Shown piece by piece: positions 1-9,100 of a stretch of 24,518 nt of DNA. The notes beneath the pieces are model-generated. The model searched no databases. It saw nothing but the letters and a program-made list of their open reading frames with translations, and had not been told where the DNA came from. The position numbers and the translations under genes were made by a program. The stretch comes from Clostridiaceae bacterium (lineage in GTDB: Bacteria; Bacillota; Clostridia; Oscillospirales; Acutalibacteraceae): positions 1-24,518 of the forward strand of contig JAEDIH010000010.1 in assembly GCA_016292575.1 (NCBI GenBank), read 5' to 3'. Numbering within the stretch: position 1 is the stretch's first letter; each line of letters opens with the position of its first letter.

Positions 1-167
1 AAGATTATTTCTTCCTTTTCCATGCCGTTTTCAAGCATTTTCCAAATTTCCTCGCCCAAACCGCTTAAAGTAAAAATTCCGTTGTATTCCTTTGTTGTTT
101 CACCCAGCGGAATTAACATTCCCTCACCGGCAACGCTTCGGAAAATAATCTGCTTTTTAATCTTCAC
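1..167 (-). CDS. PqqD-like peptide chaperone (partial, C-terminus off the left edge)
   Basis: About 55 codons are visible; the 3' end lies outside the window. The peptide begins MKIKKQIIFRSVAGEGMLIP and continues with LGETTKEYNG, then a TLSGLGEEIW segment. This is the usual PqqD layout: a beta hairpin (RxVAGExxLIPLGE), then a small-residue/acidic stretch leading to an aromatic helix. PqqD-like proteins are RiPP recognition elements that bind a leader peptide and present it to a radical SAM/SPASM enzyme, which is the gene directly upstream. I take the GTG at 167 as start, with GGTGA just upstream; an in-frame GTG at 176 is an alternative. The start overlaps the end of the radical SAM gene (stop at 157-159), so the two are probably translationally coupled. 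Recognition of the fold is fairly secure; the substrate is inferred from context. Confidence 0.8.
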   Translation of the reverse strand, partial: MKIKKQIIFRSVAGEGMLIPLGETTKEYNGIFTLSGLGEEIWKMLENGMEKEEII

Positions 168-1365
168 TGTTCTCACCGCCGACCGAATCGGTCTTGTCCT
201 TTCCTGTTTTTTTCTGTGCCGAAAGCTGTTTAAGTCTCTGCCGGGCATAGTAGGCCGTTTTTTCGGATAACTCACAGATGTATTGCGCAGGCGTTTCAAA
301 TCCGCCCGTTTCGCAGTAGCATACAGCCGCACATACGTTGCAAAAATGTCTGTATCGGCACGTTGAGCACTTGAGCGGCAGACGGATTTTTTCTGCCTCT
401 TTCCATACCGTTTCCCAGGCCTCGGAAAAGCCCTTTTCAATAACGCTGACGTTCTCACGGCACATGACTCCGCAGGCGCTCATTTCACCGCGCCAGTTAA
501 GCCAAAAACTGCTTTTTCCGGCGCGGCAAAGCATCGGCTGTGGCTCGGGGAAAGTTGGGGGTGCTTCTTTTTCGTTGCTTTTTATGACGCTGAGCAGTCC
601 GTTGCACCGCTTGCAAAACTCCTCTCTGCCGTAATGCAATTCGCTTCGCCTGACCCTGTAAAAGGCAGCCTGTTCGGGACTGAGACGAAAGCTGTTTTTT
701 CCAAACTGCCCCTGCTCGGTGCGCATCGGCGGATACATATACGTTGTTGCCTTTGACGGCAGGTTCAAAGATGAAATAAACGCTTCCGTTTTTTCAAGCT
801 CGCGGCAGTTTTCCGGGGTTATACTGCAATTAATACGAACCGGAATTCCCATGTCCTTCATGCGCTTGATATTTTCAGAAACCCTTGTAAAAGCCGGCAC
901 ACCGCAGACTCGCCGATAGGTTTCGTCCGTTGCGCCGTAAAGAGAAACGTTAAGCCTTGAGGGGGGATTTTTTTCAAAAAGGGCGGCCGTCTCTCCGTCC
1001 AGAAAATAGCCGTTTGTGTTTATTGAAATAATCAGACCGAGCGCCTTGAGTCCCTCGTATATTTCGGGAAAATCCTTCCTTAAAAGCGGCTCTCCGCCTG
1101 TCAGCAAAAGGAACACCATTCCGGCGTCTCTTGCCTGCCTGCCGATTTCAAGCCACTGCTTTGCAGTCAGCTCACCGCTGTTTCCGACCTTGTCGCAGGC
1201 GGTATGAATGTAGCACATTCCGCAATGAAAGTTGCAGCCCGCCGTCAACTCAAAGGTGCCGGAGACAGGCAATTTCAGTTTTCCTCCCTTTTCATGAAGA
1301 ATATAGGAGATTGCAGGCTCAGAGGAGACACATTCGGCATTTTTTTCAATCTTCATTTCAGGCAT
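157..1365 (-). CDS. Radical SAM/SPASM peptide maturase
   Basis: This 402-residue protein has the radical SAM CxxxCxxC motif (CNFHCGMC, Cys44/48/51) preceded by FELTAG, and a GGEP motif near residue 90, as expected for a [4Fe-4S]/SAM barrel. The C-terminal third is a cysteine-rich SPASM domain: Cys280, Cys298 and Cys302 around LNWRGEMSACG, then a cluster at 333-364 including CSTCRYRHFCNVCAAVC. SPASM enzymes with PqqD and small peptide partners install thioether or C-C crosslinks in ribosomal peptides. I chose the ATG at 1365 because GGAGAAAG lies 6-8 bases upstream; the longer in-frame reading to 1488 starts inside the kinase-like gene and adds a low-complexity RRGGGGRG stretch. It overlaps the upstream gene stop (1353-1355) by about a dozen bases, so the genes are coupled. 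The exact crosslink chemistry cannot be read from the sequence. Confidence 0.93.
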   Translation of the reverse strand: MPEMKIEKNAECVSSEPAISYILHEKGGKLKLPVSGTFELTAGCNFHCGMCYIHTACDKVGNSGELTAKQWLEIGRQARDAGMVFLLLTGGEPLLRKDFPEIYEGLKALGLIISINTNGYFLDGETAALFEKNPPSRLNVSLYGATDETYRRVCGVPAFTRVSENIKRMKDMGIPVRINCSITPENCRELEKTEAFISSLNLPSKATTYMYPPMRTEQGQFGKNSFRLSPEQAAFYRVRRSELHYGREEFCKRCNGLLSVIKSNEKEAPPTFPEPQPMLCRAGKSSFWLNWRGEMSACGVMCRENVSVIEKGFSEAWETVWKEAEKIRLPLKCSTCRYRHFCNVCAAVCYCETGGFETPAQYICELSEKTAYYARQRLKQLSAQKKTGKDKTDSVGGENSED

Positions 1366-2198
1366 AACTCTTTCTCCAATACTCTGACAGCGCTTTCGTC
1401 CGGCAGACATGAAAAGCAGTATACTTTTGCTTTGTCGGCAATCAGACACACCGCGTCCGCCGCCGCCCCTGCGGCTTTCATATCCCACTGATGATAGGTG
1501 ATTTTTCCGATGAGCCCCTTAAAGGCCTCAACGGGGGACAAAAGCCGAACCGTGTTTTCATCGCCTTGCGAAAGCAAAATAATTGCCTCAACGGGTGCGC
1601 CGAAGTTTTCGCTGATGCCGCTCGTGCCGCAAAACGGAATTCCCCAGGCAAAAAGCCTTCCGTTTTTTTCGCCGACAACCGCCCGGTCGCCGTTAACGAT
1701 TTTGCCTGCGCCGAACTTTTCCCACAAGGCCGCCTGCGTTGATTTTCCAACCTGCTTATCCGCCGAAAAAAGCAGAGCCTTTTTGTTCACATGAACAAAA
1801 GAGCAATGCAAAATTACCTTTCGGCTTTTTAGAAGAAGGTCGGGCAGGTCGAGTGCTTCAAAAATCATTTTATCCCACAGTTCGCCCGGATAATTAACAA
1901 AGAGCTTTTCCTGCTCTCCTCCCGAAACACGGCAGGCAAATTCAGCGTAGCAATCCTTTGAGCTGTTGAAATAACTGCAATAGGTGTATCGCAGAATACC
2001 GTTTGAGTAAACCTTTCTCAATTTATTGCAAAGCAATAGCCGTCCCTCGGCAGGAGGCAGGGCGCCGCGCACAACTTTAATCGCAATATCCGCTTTTTCC
2101 TCGGAAAGGAACTTTGAATATAATCGGCTGTCACCGATTTTTTCGCTGCTTTCAAGAGCAATCACGCAATCTCCGATTTTGTAGGCTTTAGTTTGCAT
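1353..2198 (-). CDS. HprK-like P-loop protein of the peptide-modification cassette
   Basis: This 281-residue protein has a C-terminal HPr kinase/PEP-carboxykinase-like nucleotide-binding core. The P-loop is FSADKQVGKST (residues 144-154), preceded by a beta strand HCSFVHVNKKALL and followed by an NGDRAVV strand (Asp171) and a GIPFCGTSG loop (186-194). Its first Gly of the canonical GxxxxGKS/T is replaced (SADKQVGKS), so ATP binding is likely but not guaranteed. The N-terminal 120 residues are a poorly conserved alpha/beta region. HprK-like proteins recur beside PqqD and radical SAM genes in RiPP-type cassettes such as SynChlorMet (ScmC), where their exact role is unsettled. It is not the housekeeping HprK: it is too divergent and lies in the wrong context. 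The ATG at 2198 lies inside the last codons of the upstream membrane gene, with GGTGG upstream, indicating coupling. Confidence 0.82.
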   Translation of the reverse strand: MQTKAYKIGDCVIALESSEKIGDSRLYSKFLSEEKADIAIKVVRGALPPAEGRLLLCNKLRKVYSNGILRYTYCSYFNSSKDCYAEFACRVSGGEQEKLFVNYPGELWDKMIFEALDLPDLLLKSRKVILHCSFVHVNKKALLFSADKQVGKSTQAALWEKFGAGKIVNGDRAVVGEKNGRLFAWGIPFCGTSGISENFGAPVEAIILLSQGDENTVRLLSPVEAFKGLIGKITYHQWDMKAAGAAADAVCLIADKAKVYCFSCLPDESAVRVLEKELCLK

Positions 2199-2892
2199 AA
2201 GTTACAAAAACCACCTTGCTGCTTTCCTTTTTAAAATGCGAAGCCGGAAGCTGGCGAAGCTCGCCGTTTTTCAGTCCGCCGCCGGCAACGGTTCTGTATG
2301 TGATTCCGCCGTACCAGTCGGAGTTTTCGTCAATGCTTTTATAGTAGACAAAAATATCCGAGCCTATGTCCGAGCCGGAAATATTTTTGATGTTCAGCAC
2401 GCCGTCGTGGGCGGTAATTTCAAAAATATCGGGATAAACCGTTGGCGAAGAGGGGAATTCAATGCTTTTCTCAAGCCGGGCGGCTTTAATTTTCATATCG
2501 CCGGAAAACTTTCGGCCGTTTTTTTCAAAAACAGTCATCAGACTGCCGGCAAAAAGCGTTGTCAGCCGGAACTCAAGCTTTTCCCTGTCTGTTTCAATAA
2601 CAAGGTCAATGAGCTGAAAATGCTTGTCCGTGTTGTTTTTGATAATAATTGCCGCCGTATTTTCGGTTTGGCTGTCTTTTCCGTCCTCCGGAAAAGTGCC
2701 CGAAATGCCTTTGAATCCGATAATTTCACAGCCGTTTGAAAGCGTATACAAAAGCTTTGTCTGCGTATTTTCAGCGGTGTTTTTGTTTATATCGTCCGCC
2801 GTGTTTTTATTCTTTGCAAGCATAACGCCGATAAGCACCGGCAAAAGCACCGCAAGAACGGCAATAACGACAATAAGACCTTTCTTTTTCAT
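2188..2892 (-). CDS. Membrane-anchored extracytoplasmic protein of the cassette (unknown function)
   Basis: This 234-residue protein starts MKKKGLIVVIAVLAVLLPVL, a positive N-terminus followed by one hydrophobic segment (about residues 5-26) that works as a signal anchor. A Lys/Asn/Thr-rich linker follows, then a soluble domain of about 190 residues with alternating strands (for example AAIIIKNNTDKHFQLIDLVI and LTTLFAGSLMTVFEKNGRKF). No Cys lipobox is present. I recognise no enzyme motif and assign no function; it could be an export accessory, immunity or scaffold protein for the peptide made by the cassette. The ATG at 2892 has AAGGGTGA upstream and is preferred over a TTG 18 bases earlier. 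The 3' end overlaps the start of the kinase-like gene by 11 bases. It is separated from the precursor gene by 57 bases that contain a strong stem-loop. Confidence 0.7.
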   Translation of the reverse strand: MKKKGLIVVIAVLAVLLPVLIGVMLAKNKNTADDINKNTAENTQTKLLYTLSNGCEIIGFKGISGTFPEDGKDSQTENTAAIIIKNNTDKHFQLIDLVIETDREKLEFRLTTLFAGSLMTVFEKNGRKFSGDMKIKAARLEKSIEFPSSPTVYPDIFEITAHDGVLNIKNISGSDIGSDIFVYYKSIDENSDWYGGITYRTVAGGGLKNGELRQLPASHFKKESSKVVFVTYAN

Positions 2893-2914
2893 GCGATTCA
2901 CCCTTAACAAGTCA

Positions 2915-2944
2915 GGGTCTGCCGAAAAATATGCCGGCAGACCC
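2915..2944 (-). promoter_or_regulatory. Perfect 10-bp stem-loop between precursor and maturation genes
   Basis: GGGTCTGCCG at 2915-2924 and CGGCAGACCC at 2935-2944 form a perfect inverted repeat with a 10-base A/T-rich loop. It begins 5 bases after the precursor stop on the minus strand. No U-tract follows in the direction of transcription (TGACTTGTTAAGGG), so it is more likely an mRNA-stabilising or processing hairpin, or a leaky attenuator that leaves the upstream precursor message in excess, than a full terminator. Confidence 0.75.
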
Positions 2945-2949
2945 CAAAA

Positions 2950-3189
2950 TTATGACTCAAAAACGTTGTTGTCCGCAACCGGAACATGATAGCAGATATA
3001 ATCAAGTCCGCCCGGAGGAGTTGCGTCGCAGCTCATCGCTTCCGTCAGCAGAGTCATACCCCACTGCGGATAATAGATAACGCATTGGTTCGGGGCATTC
3101 TGCGAAAGCATGGCGCAGCCCGAGGATATATCCGTGGAAAGAGCAAGACTTTCAAAGTTTATCATGGGCTTCAAATACTTCTTCTTCAA
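2950..3189 (-). CDS. Candidate RiPP precursor peptide, 79 residues, four cysteines
   Basis: The peptide has a Lys-rich start (MKKKYLKPMI), an NFESLALSTDISSGC stretch, and a C-terminal part with Cys25, Cys36, Cys54 and Cys66 among Gly, Pro, Ser and aromatic residues, ending NNVFES. A charged leader with an F-E-S-x-x-L-S motif followed by a Gly-Cys and a Cys-containing core is what a radical SAM-modified precursor would look like; I have an impression of similar short peptides in Clostridia but cannot verify it here. The start is TTG at 3189, overlapping the TGA of the giant gene as TTGA, with a strong GGAGG about 8 bases upstream that sits inside the giant gene's last codons. The maturase, PqqD and HprK-like genes downstream support the role. 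There is no visible double-Gly or other defined leader cleavage site (a PPGG lies late at residues 58-61). Confidence 0.75.
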   Translation of the reverse strand: MKKKYLKPMINFESLALSTDISSGCAMLSQNAPNQCVIYYPQWGMTLLTEAMSCDATPPGGLDYICYHVPVADNNVFES

Positions 3190-6100
3190 AACAAACCCCT
3201 CCAGAATGCGATAATTTTGTTAATGAACTCCATGAATCGCTCAAAAATAGTCAGCTTCTTGACCTCGAGCTTCGGCGAGGAAAGGGAAGAGGTTTCTCCC
3301 TCTGCATCGGAAACGGCAATATTGCAGACAACGGTTCCTGACTTTTCGATTTTAAAGCTGTAAGTCCAAATCTTTATTCCGTCCCTATACGGCGTACCGT
3401 CAGTGTAAACCGTTTCACATTCGGTAACCTCTGCGCCGTCAACCGTTACTTCGGTAACGTCAAGGTCGGTAATAATTTTAAGAGTTGCCGTTGAGTTTTG
3501 CTTAATGCTGCCGTTTTCCCAGCTTATGCTCCTGACCCTTTCGGAAACGGGGAGGCTGTTTACCGTCAGCTCAGGCGATTCAAAGGGCAAGCTTTCGGCT
3601 CCCTCTTCGCCTGAAAGGATAACCTTGGCAGTCACTTTGCCGTAATGCTCGGCGGTAAAGCTGTATGTCCATTCCTTTTGACCGTTTTCGGCAATTTTGC
3701 AGTCCGTAACGCTTATGCCGTCAACACTGACGGCCGTAACGTCAAGGTCGGTCAGCACACGGAGCGTTGCCGTTTCAAACTGATTTACGCTTTCACAAAT
3801 CCAGCTGAGCGAAACATTTTCGGGTTCAAATTTTTCCTGCTGTGTTTCGTCCGAAAGGGCAAAGGTGCGAAGAGCCATAAGAGCCATTCTCGGCGTTGCG
3901 CTTGTAACCGCAAGGGAAAGGCCGTCAGCCGTCAGAGACTCCGGCTCAGAGTAGGTCCACTTGAAGTTGGTGAGCGAAATAATGCTGTCGGAATTGTTAA
4001 TCAGGATAATCGGGTACTTTGTTTTGTATGTGCCCTGCGCCTTGAACTCCTCGTCCCAGACAACAAAGGAGGTGAGACGTCTGAACATCTCGTGACCGCC
4101 GCTAATCGTCACCGGAGTGGGAGCCGTGTAGTTCGAGTTCATGCACAAAAGGGTACCGTCGGAGTTTCCCGAAACAACCTTCATGCCGAGCTGAAGACTT
4201 TCCGGCTCAATCGCTCTGTCGGAGGTCACATGGAAGGCGATTGCCTGTCCCTTTGCAAGGTAAAGCTCGTTGTTCGGTCCCGACTCAAGATACTTATCGC
4301 TGATACCCGTGTTGTCAAGGGCGGCGATGCCGTCAATGAATACGGCGCCCTTTGCGTACTGACTTTCATCAAGATTATAAACCGAGTCATAGAAAGTCTT
4401 TGCGGAAATGACGTTGTCACGGATTTCCATATACTGCGGAATATATTCCTTATCCTTGATATAGGCTTCGCCGACAACGGACATCGGGTCGGGCTCCGAT
4501 CCTGCCGGGTCATAAATGCGAACCGAATCAACATAGACCTTATAAGCGTTGTAGCTTGCGCCGGTCTTGTCGTAATTCATGTCGAACGCCCAGCCGTATT
4601 TCGGCGTAACAACAACCCTGTAGGTTCCGTAAGCAAGGTCCCTTGAACGGATAACCGGAACCTGATAAAGTCCGTCGGTTGAGGTCGGGTTCGGAACAAA
4701 TTCGCCCTTGTCGCTGTCGTAGCTGTAGCCGTAGTAGGTCTGAACAACGTAATTTTTAACGCGCTTGCCGCTTGTGTCATACACTGCAACGAGCATGGCG
4801 CCCGTGTCAGCATTTGTAACGCTGAACAGGTCAAAGCCGGTTCCGCAGAAAGTGAATTCCGCCGTCGGCTCCTTTCCGAGCGAGCCTTCGTCAACAACAA
4901 CGCTTTTTGCGCTGCCGAGACTGTACGTTGAAACGCTGTCGTCATAAGCGCCGTCGCGTCCGTAGACATTGTTTGCGTCGTACTGCGAAAGGCTGAAGGT
5001 TCCGGGTCTGTCCTGCGCCTGGAACTTGTCGGTATAGGTTGTTCCCTCGGTCTGCCACTTGTAGTTTCCGCTGTCATAAAATGTGAAGAACGAATCCTCA
5101 TAATAGATATTCGTTGCCGGAATGACGGTAATCGTTGTGTAATAATATCTTCCGTCAGCGGTGAGATATTCATAATAGAACACCTCTTCATCGCTCATGG
5201 TCATATTTGTCGGCTGATAGATGACATTTTTGCCTGAAATTTCGGCGGTTCCGTTTTCAAGCGTCAGCGATTGCGCCGCTGAAACAAGCCGGCTTTCGGT
5301 GTAGGCCTGCGTGTTGAGAACCGTTGCGTCCGCAACAGCCGTACCGAGTGCGTTTACCGTTCCGCCCTTTATCAGGTCATTAGCCGCAAGGCTGATTTTA
5401 ACGGGCAGACCGTAGTCGATAACGACCGCGTCGGGAATGATTCCCGAGTTATAAAGAACGGCAAAAGCAACGTTTGTGTTCGTATAGCCCGTTGCGCCGG
5501 CAACAATACCGTTCTGGTTGTATTTGTAGGTTCCGTCGTAATAATACGTTGTGACAACGGATTTACCCTCGTCAACGATCCGTGCTTCGCTGGCGTTATC
5601 GCCGCTCGAAATCTTAACATGGTATTCAGCGTTCGGGTTGAACAGCAGGTAACCGTCCGGAAGCTTTTCGCTTGCAATAAGATCGATTGCGGAAAGCTCG
5701 CCGCTGGAGTTGAGAAGCACGGTTTCGCTCTGCTTGTTGCCGACAAGAACCCTTTCTTCAAACGGAACAACAACACCGTCGGAGTTTACCGGCTGTCCGT
5801 TTTCGTTAACAAGATAGAATTCGTAGTTGACTGCCGCTTCTTTCCAGCCGAGGGAAGGAACCGGGAAAGTCTGCTGACAAACGTTGTCAAGGTAGTTATG
5901 ATAGTCAAGCACGGCATATTCATTCGTGTCATAGGTTCCTGCCGCTCTTTCGCCCTCTGCGGAGCCTTCAAGATATGCGTAATACTTCAGCGTAATTTCG
6001 TCTCGGTCAATGTCGCCGATATTCCACTTGAACTGCTCGTTGAGAACGTCGTAGGTGACATATTTGCCGACGATTTTGTTGGAGCTTACGTCATAGATGT

Positions 6101-9100
6101 TCGTTGCGCCCGAGTCAATCTGATTTGAATATGCCGCTGTCAGCGCACCGCCTGCGTTCGTTTCAAAGGTGATTTTTTCATGAACGGTATATCTGTTTCT
6201 TGTGCCGTCACTGTTGAGCGTCCAAGAGCCTATTTCGATATACGGAGCCGGGTCAAGGCTGATGGTTGCCATGCCGTTGCCGAGAGTGAAGCTTTGCGCA
6301 AACTGAAGATTGTAGTTTTCGCCCATCTGGTCGGTTACAACCGCGTTGTTTGCCGCGTAAAGAATACTTTCAAGGATTCGGTCATAGGCCTCCTGAAGAT
6401 TGGAGTCGGAATGATAGTAATTATCCTCCGTTGAAGCAATTCTTTTGAGAACGCCCTCAGTCAGGCTTCCTCTTGCATCGCTCGAATAACCGATTGTAAA
6501 GACGTTTGCGCCGAGACCCGTTCTGTATCCGTCGTAATAGGAAAGAGCGGGCAAAACCACATCGGAGCCCAAAGGAGCCTTGATTGCTTCGGCGAACCAG
6601 TTGTTACCGTCCGTGTTGAAGTAATCGGCAACGGGATATGTTGCGGGGTCGTTCAGATAGGTTGCAAGTGTTGCCTGTGTTTCGTCGCCGGTCAGCCATG
6701 CGGTTGTAACATCGTCATACGTCAGCTGAACACGGTTGAATACATACGGCTCACCGTCGGACATGAAGACAACAACCTTTTTCTTGTTGGCTTTCGGGTC
6801 ATTCTGCGAAGCCTTCAGAATCTGATAGCACTTTGAAAGACCGTCATCGTAGTTTGTACCGGCGATATCGTTATACTGAAGCGATTCAATCTGGGAAACC
6901 ATATTTTCCGCGTCATCAATCGTTACAAAAGCGCCCGCCGGTGTTCCGTCTCCGGTAACAATCCGGTTTTCGTTACCGGAAGTGCTGTAATTCGGAGAGG
7001 TGGAGGTGAAGGATTGGAAGACCTCCGAATATTTATCAAAAGTAACAATGGCAATACGGTTTTTCTCATTCTTGTGGACAAGCTGAAGCGCAAAATCCTT
7101 GGTGTCCTCAATGGCATTCGTCAGCCTGTCGTTATAGTTCATCGAGGACGAATGGTCGAAGACGATAACAACGTCAACCGGCTGAGTCATCGGAACGCCC
7201 GTAACGTTCAGCTCAACCTCGGTAACGCCCGATGTCTGGAAGTCGTATCCGCCGGCCTTGCCTGAGGCGGTCTTGCCGATTCTGACCGAACCCTCGTGCG
7301 GATATTCGGGGTAATCCTCAGTCGGAGAGGTATAGGCTTCGGAATTTGCATACAGGGTCGTTCTGACGCTTCTTGTAACAGTTTCGCCCGACGAATTGGT
7401 ACCGGTAACGGTCATGGTGACGGATGCAAAGCCCTCAATGCCCGTATAGGTGACAAGACCCTCGTTGTCAATCGAAGCAACATTGGTGTTGTCGGATTCC
7501 CAGGTAACGGTTGTGTTTTGGAGACCGGCAACATAAGAAAGAAGTCTTTCCGTCATTCCGGGATAAACGTCATAGCGGTTTTGAAGAACATTGGTGATAT
7601 CCTTGCTTCCGCCGTATGCGTCAACATGAATTTCGGTTGTAAAGCTGTCAAATTCCGCGCTTGTCAGCTGACGGTAAATATAAATCGGATAATTGTAATA
7701 CGTTGTCAGTCTGTAATAGTATTCGGAGGAATCGGTATTATAGGACAGCCAGTTTCCTTCGGACCGTGAATTGGTCGAATAGACGCGGGAATTTGCTGAA
7801 TCGTAATAAATCTGATAGGCGGTATCGCTGTATTCGTTAAGCGTTTTGGATACCGTAACGCTTCTTGTGCTTCCAACGTTCAAGGCGAGATAACCGTTTG
7901 CATAATCGGGATTGTCATCGGTTCCGAAGTTGACTTGCTCAACAGAGCGGAAATAGTATTTTCCCTGAGTGCCGCTGTCAATGCATTCCCAGGCAACGCT
8001 TCTGTCGTCAAGGTCAAAATAGATTCCGTCGCTTCCGTTTTTGAAGCTGACAACATTATCCCAAAGGTACTTGTTTCCGGAGGAATCCGAATACTGCCAG
8101 CAGTTCATGACGTGATCCGAGCCTGCCGAATTTGTGCTTGCAAAGGCATAAATCTGACCGGGCTCAAAATGGTCGGTAAGCACATAACGGTAATCTCCGC
8201 CCGAAACGCCGGTAACGTTCAGCGTTGTTGTTGCCGTTGCGGTCTGATAAGTTCCGTCTGCGGACTGTCTTGCCGAAGTTCCCGTAACCGTAATTTCGGT
8301 TGTTCCGTTCTGACCGGTATAGGTGACAAGACCGGTTGACGGGTCAACGGTTGCCACATCGGGATTGCTCGAAGCCCAGGTATAGATAATATTGCTGTTG
8401 CTGAAGTTGACCGGAACCGCGGAAAATTGTTCGGTCTGCCACTTGCAGACACCGGTTCTTGAGCATACCTTGTTTTCAACGTCCTGATACATTGTTCTGA
8501 TATGAACGGCAGGAACAAGCATAGTCTCTTCATAGACATAAACGCCCGTTGTTTCTCCGTCCCATGTTGCTGCGGCGCGGAAGTTTCCGTTGCCGCTGTA
8601 TCGTATGCCGAGATTGTTGGTCTTGACATATTTGTTAACAGGCTTTGAGCCGGAAAGCGTCCAACTGAATACGCCGCTTTGATACGGGGGATTTGCGATG
8701 CTTGTGGTTGAGGCGGTACCGAGGAACACCTTGTTTGTATCCGAGTAGTTATTATCGTGATAATCAGAATAAAGGTAGGTGTTGTCCTCTTCGCTCTGCA
8801 AATAGAAATATCCGCTGTCTGAGGAAGCCGTTGCTTTCCAGATATAGGTATGAAGGTCGGTCGGTACTTCGATATACGGAAGATTGTCTGCCGTATCAAG
8901 CTGAACAACCTCATAATTTTTGCCGAGTCTTCCGGTTGTCGGAGCCGAGTTTGTCATCGCGTAAGCCGCGCCGACACTGTTGGAGGAAAGAATAACATAG
9001 CTCTTGCCCGCTTCAAGGGTTGTTGTCAGCTTGAAGACACGGACAGGCTCGCTGTCGGTTGTTGTGATATAGGTCACAGACTTAACCGACTCGTTGCCCT

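Noticed and set aside
1366..1488. N-terminal extension of the radical SAM protein to 443 residues
   Set aside because: The extra 41 residues (RRGGGGRG) lie inside the upstream kinase-like gene; a good ribosome site precedes the ATG at 1365.
2236..2739. A 167-codon plus-strand frame opposite the membrane-anchored protein gene
   Set aside because: Shadow frame: antisense to a gene with its own ribosome site and a signal anchor; no recognisable features.
3645..4646. A 333-codon plus-strand open frame opposite the giant gene, and other long plus-strand frames between 5.6 and 9.7 kb
   Set aside because: They lie wholly antisense to the giant gene, lack recognisable domains or ribosome sites, and have compositions typical of a shadow frame of a biased coding strand.
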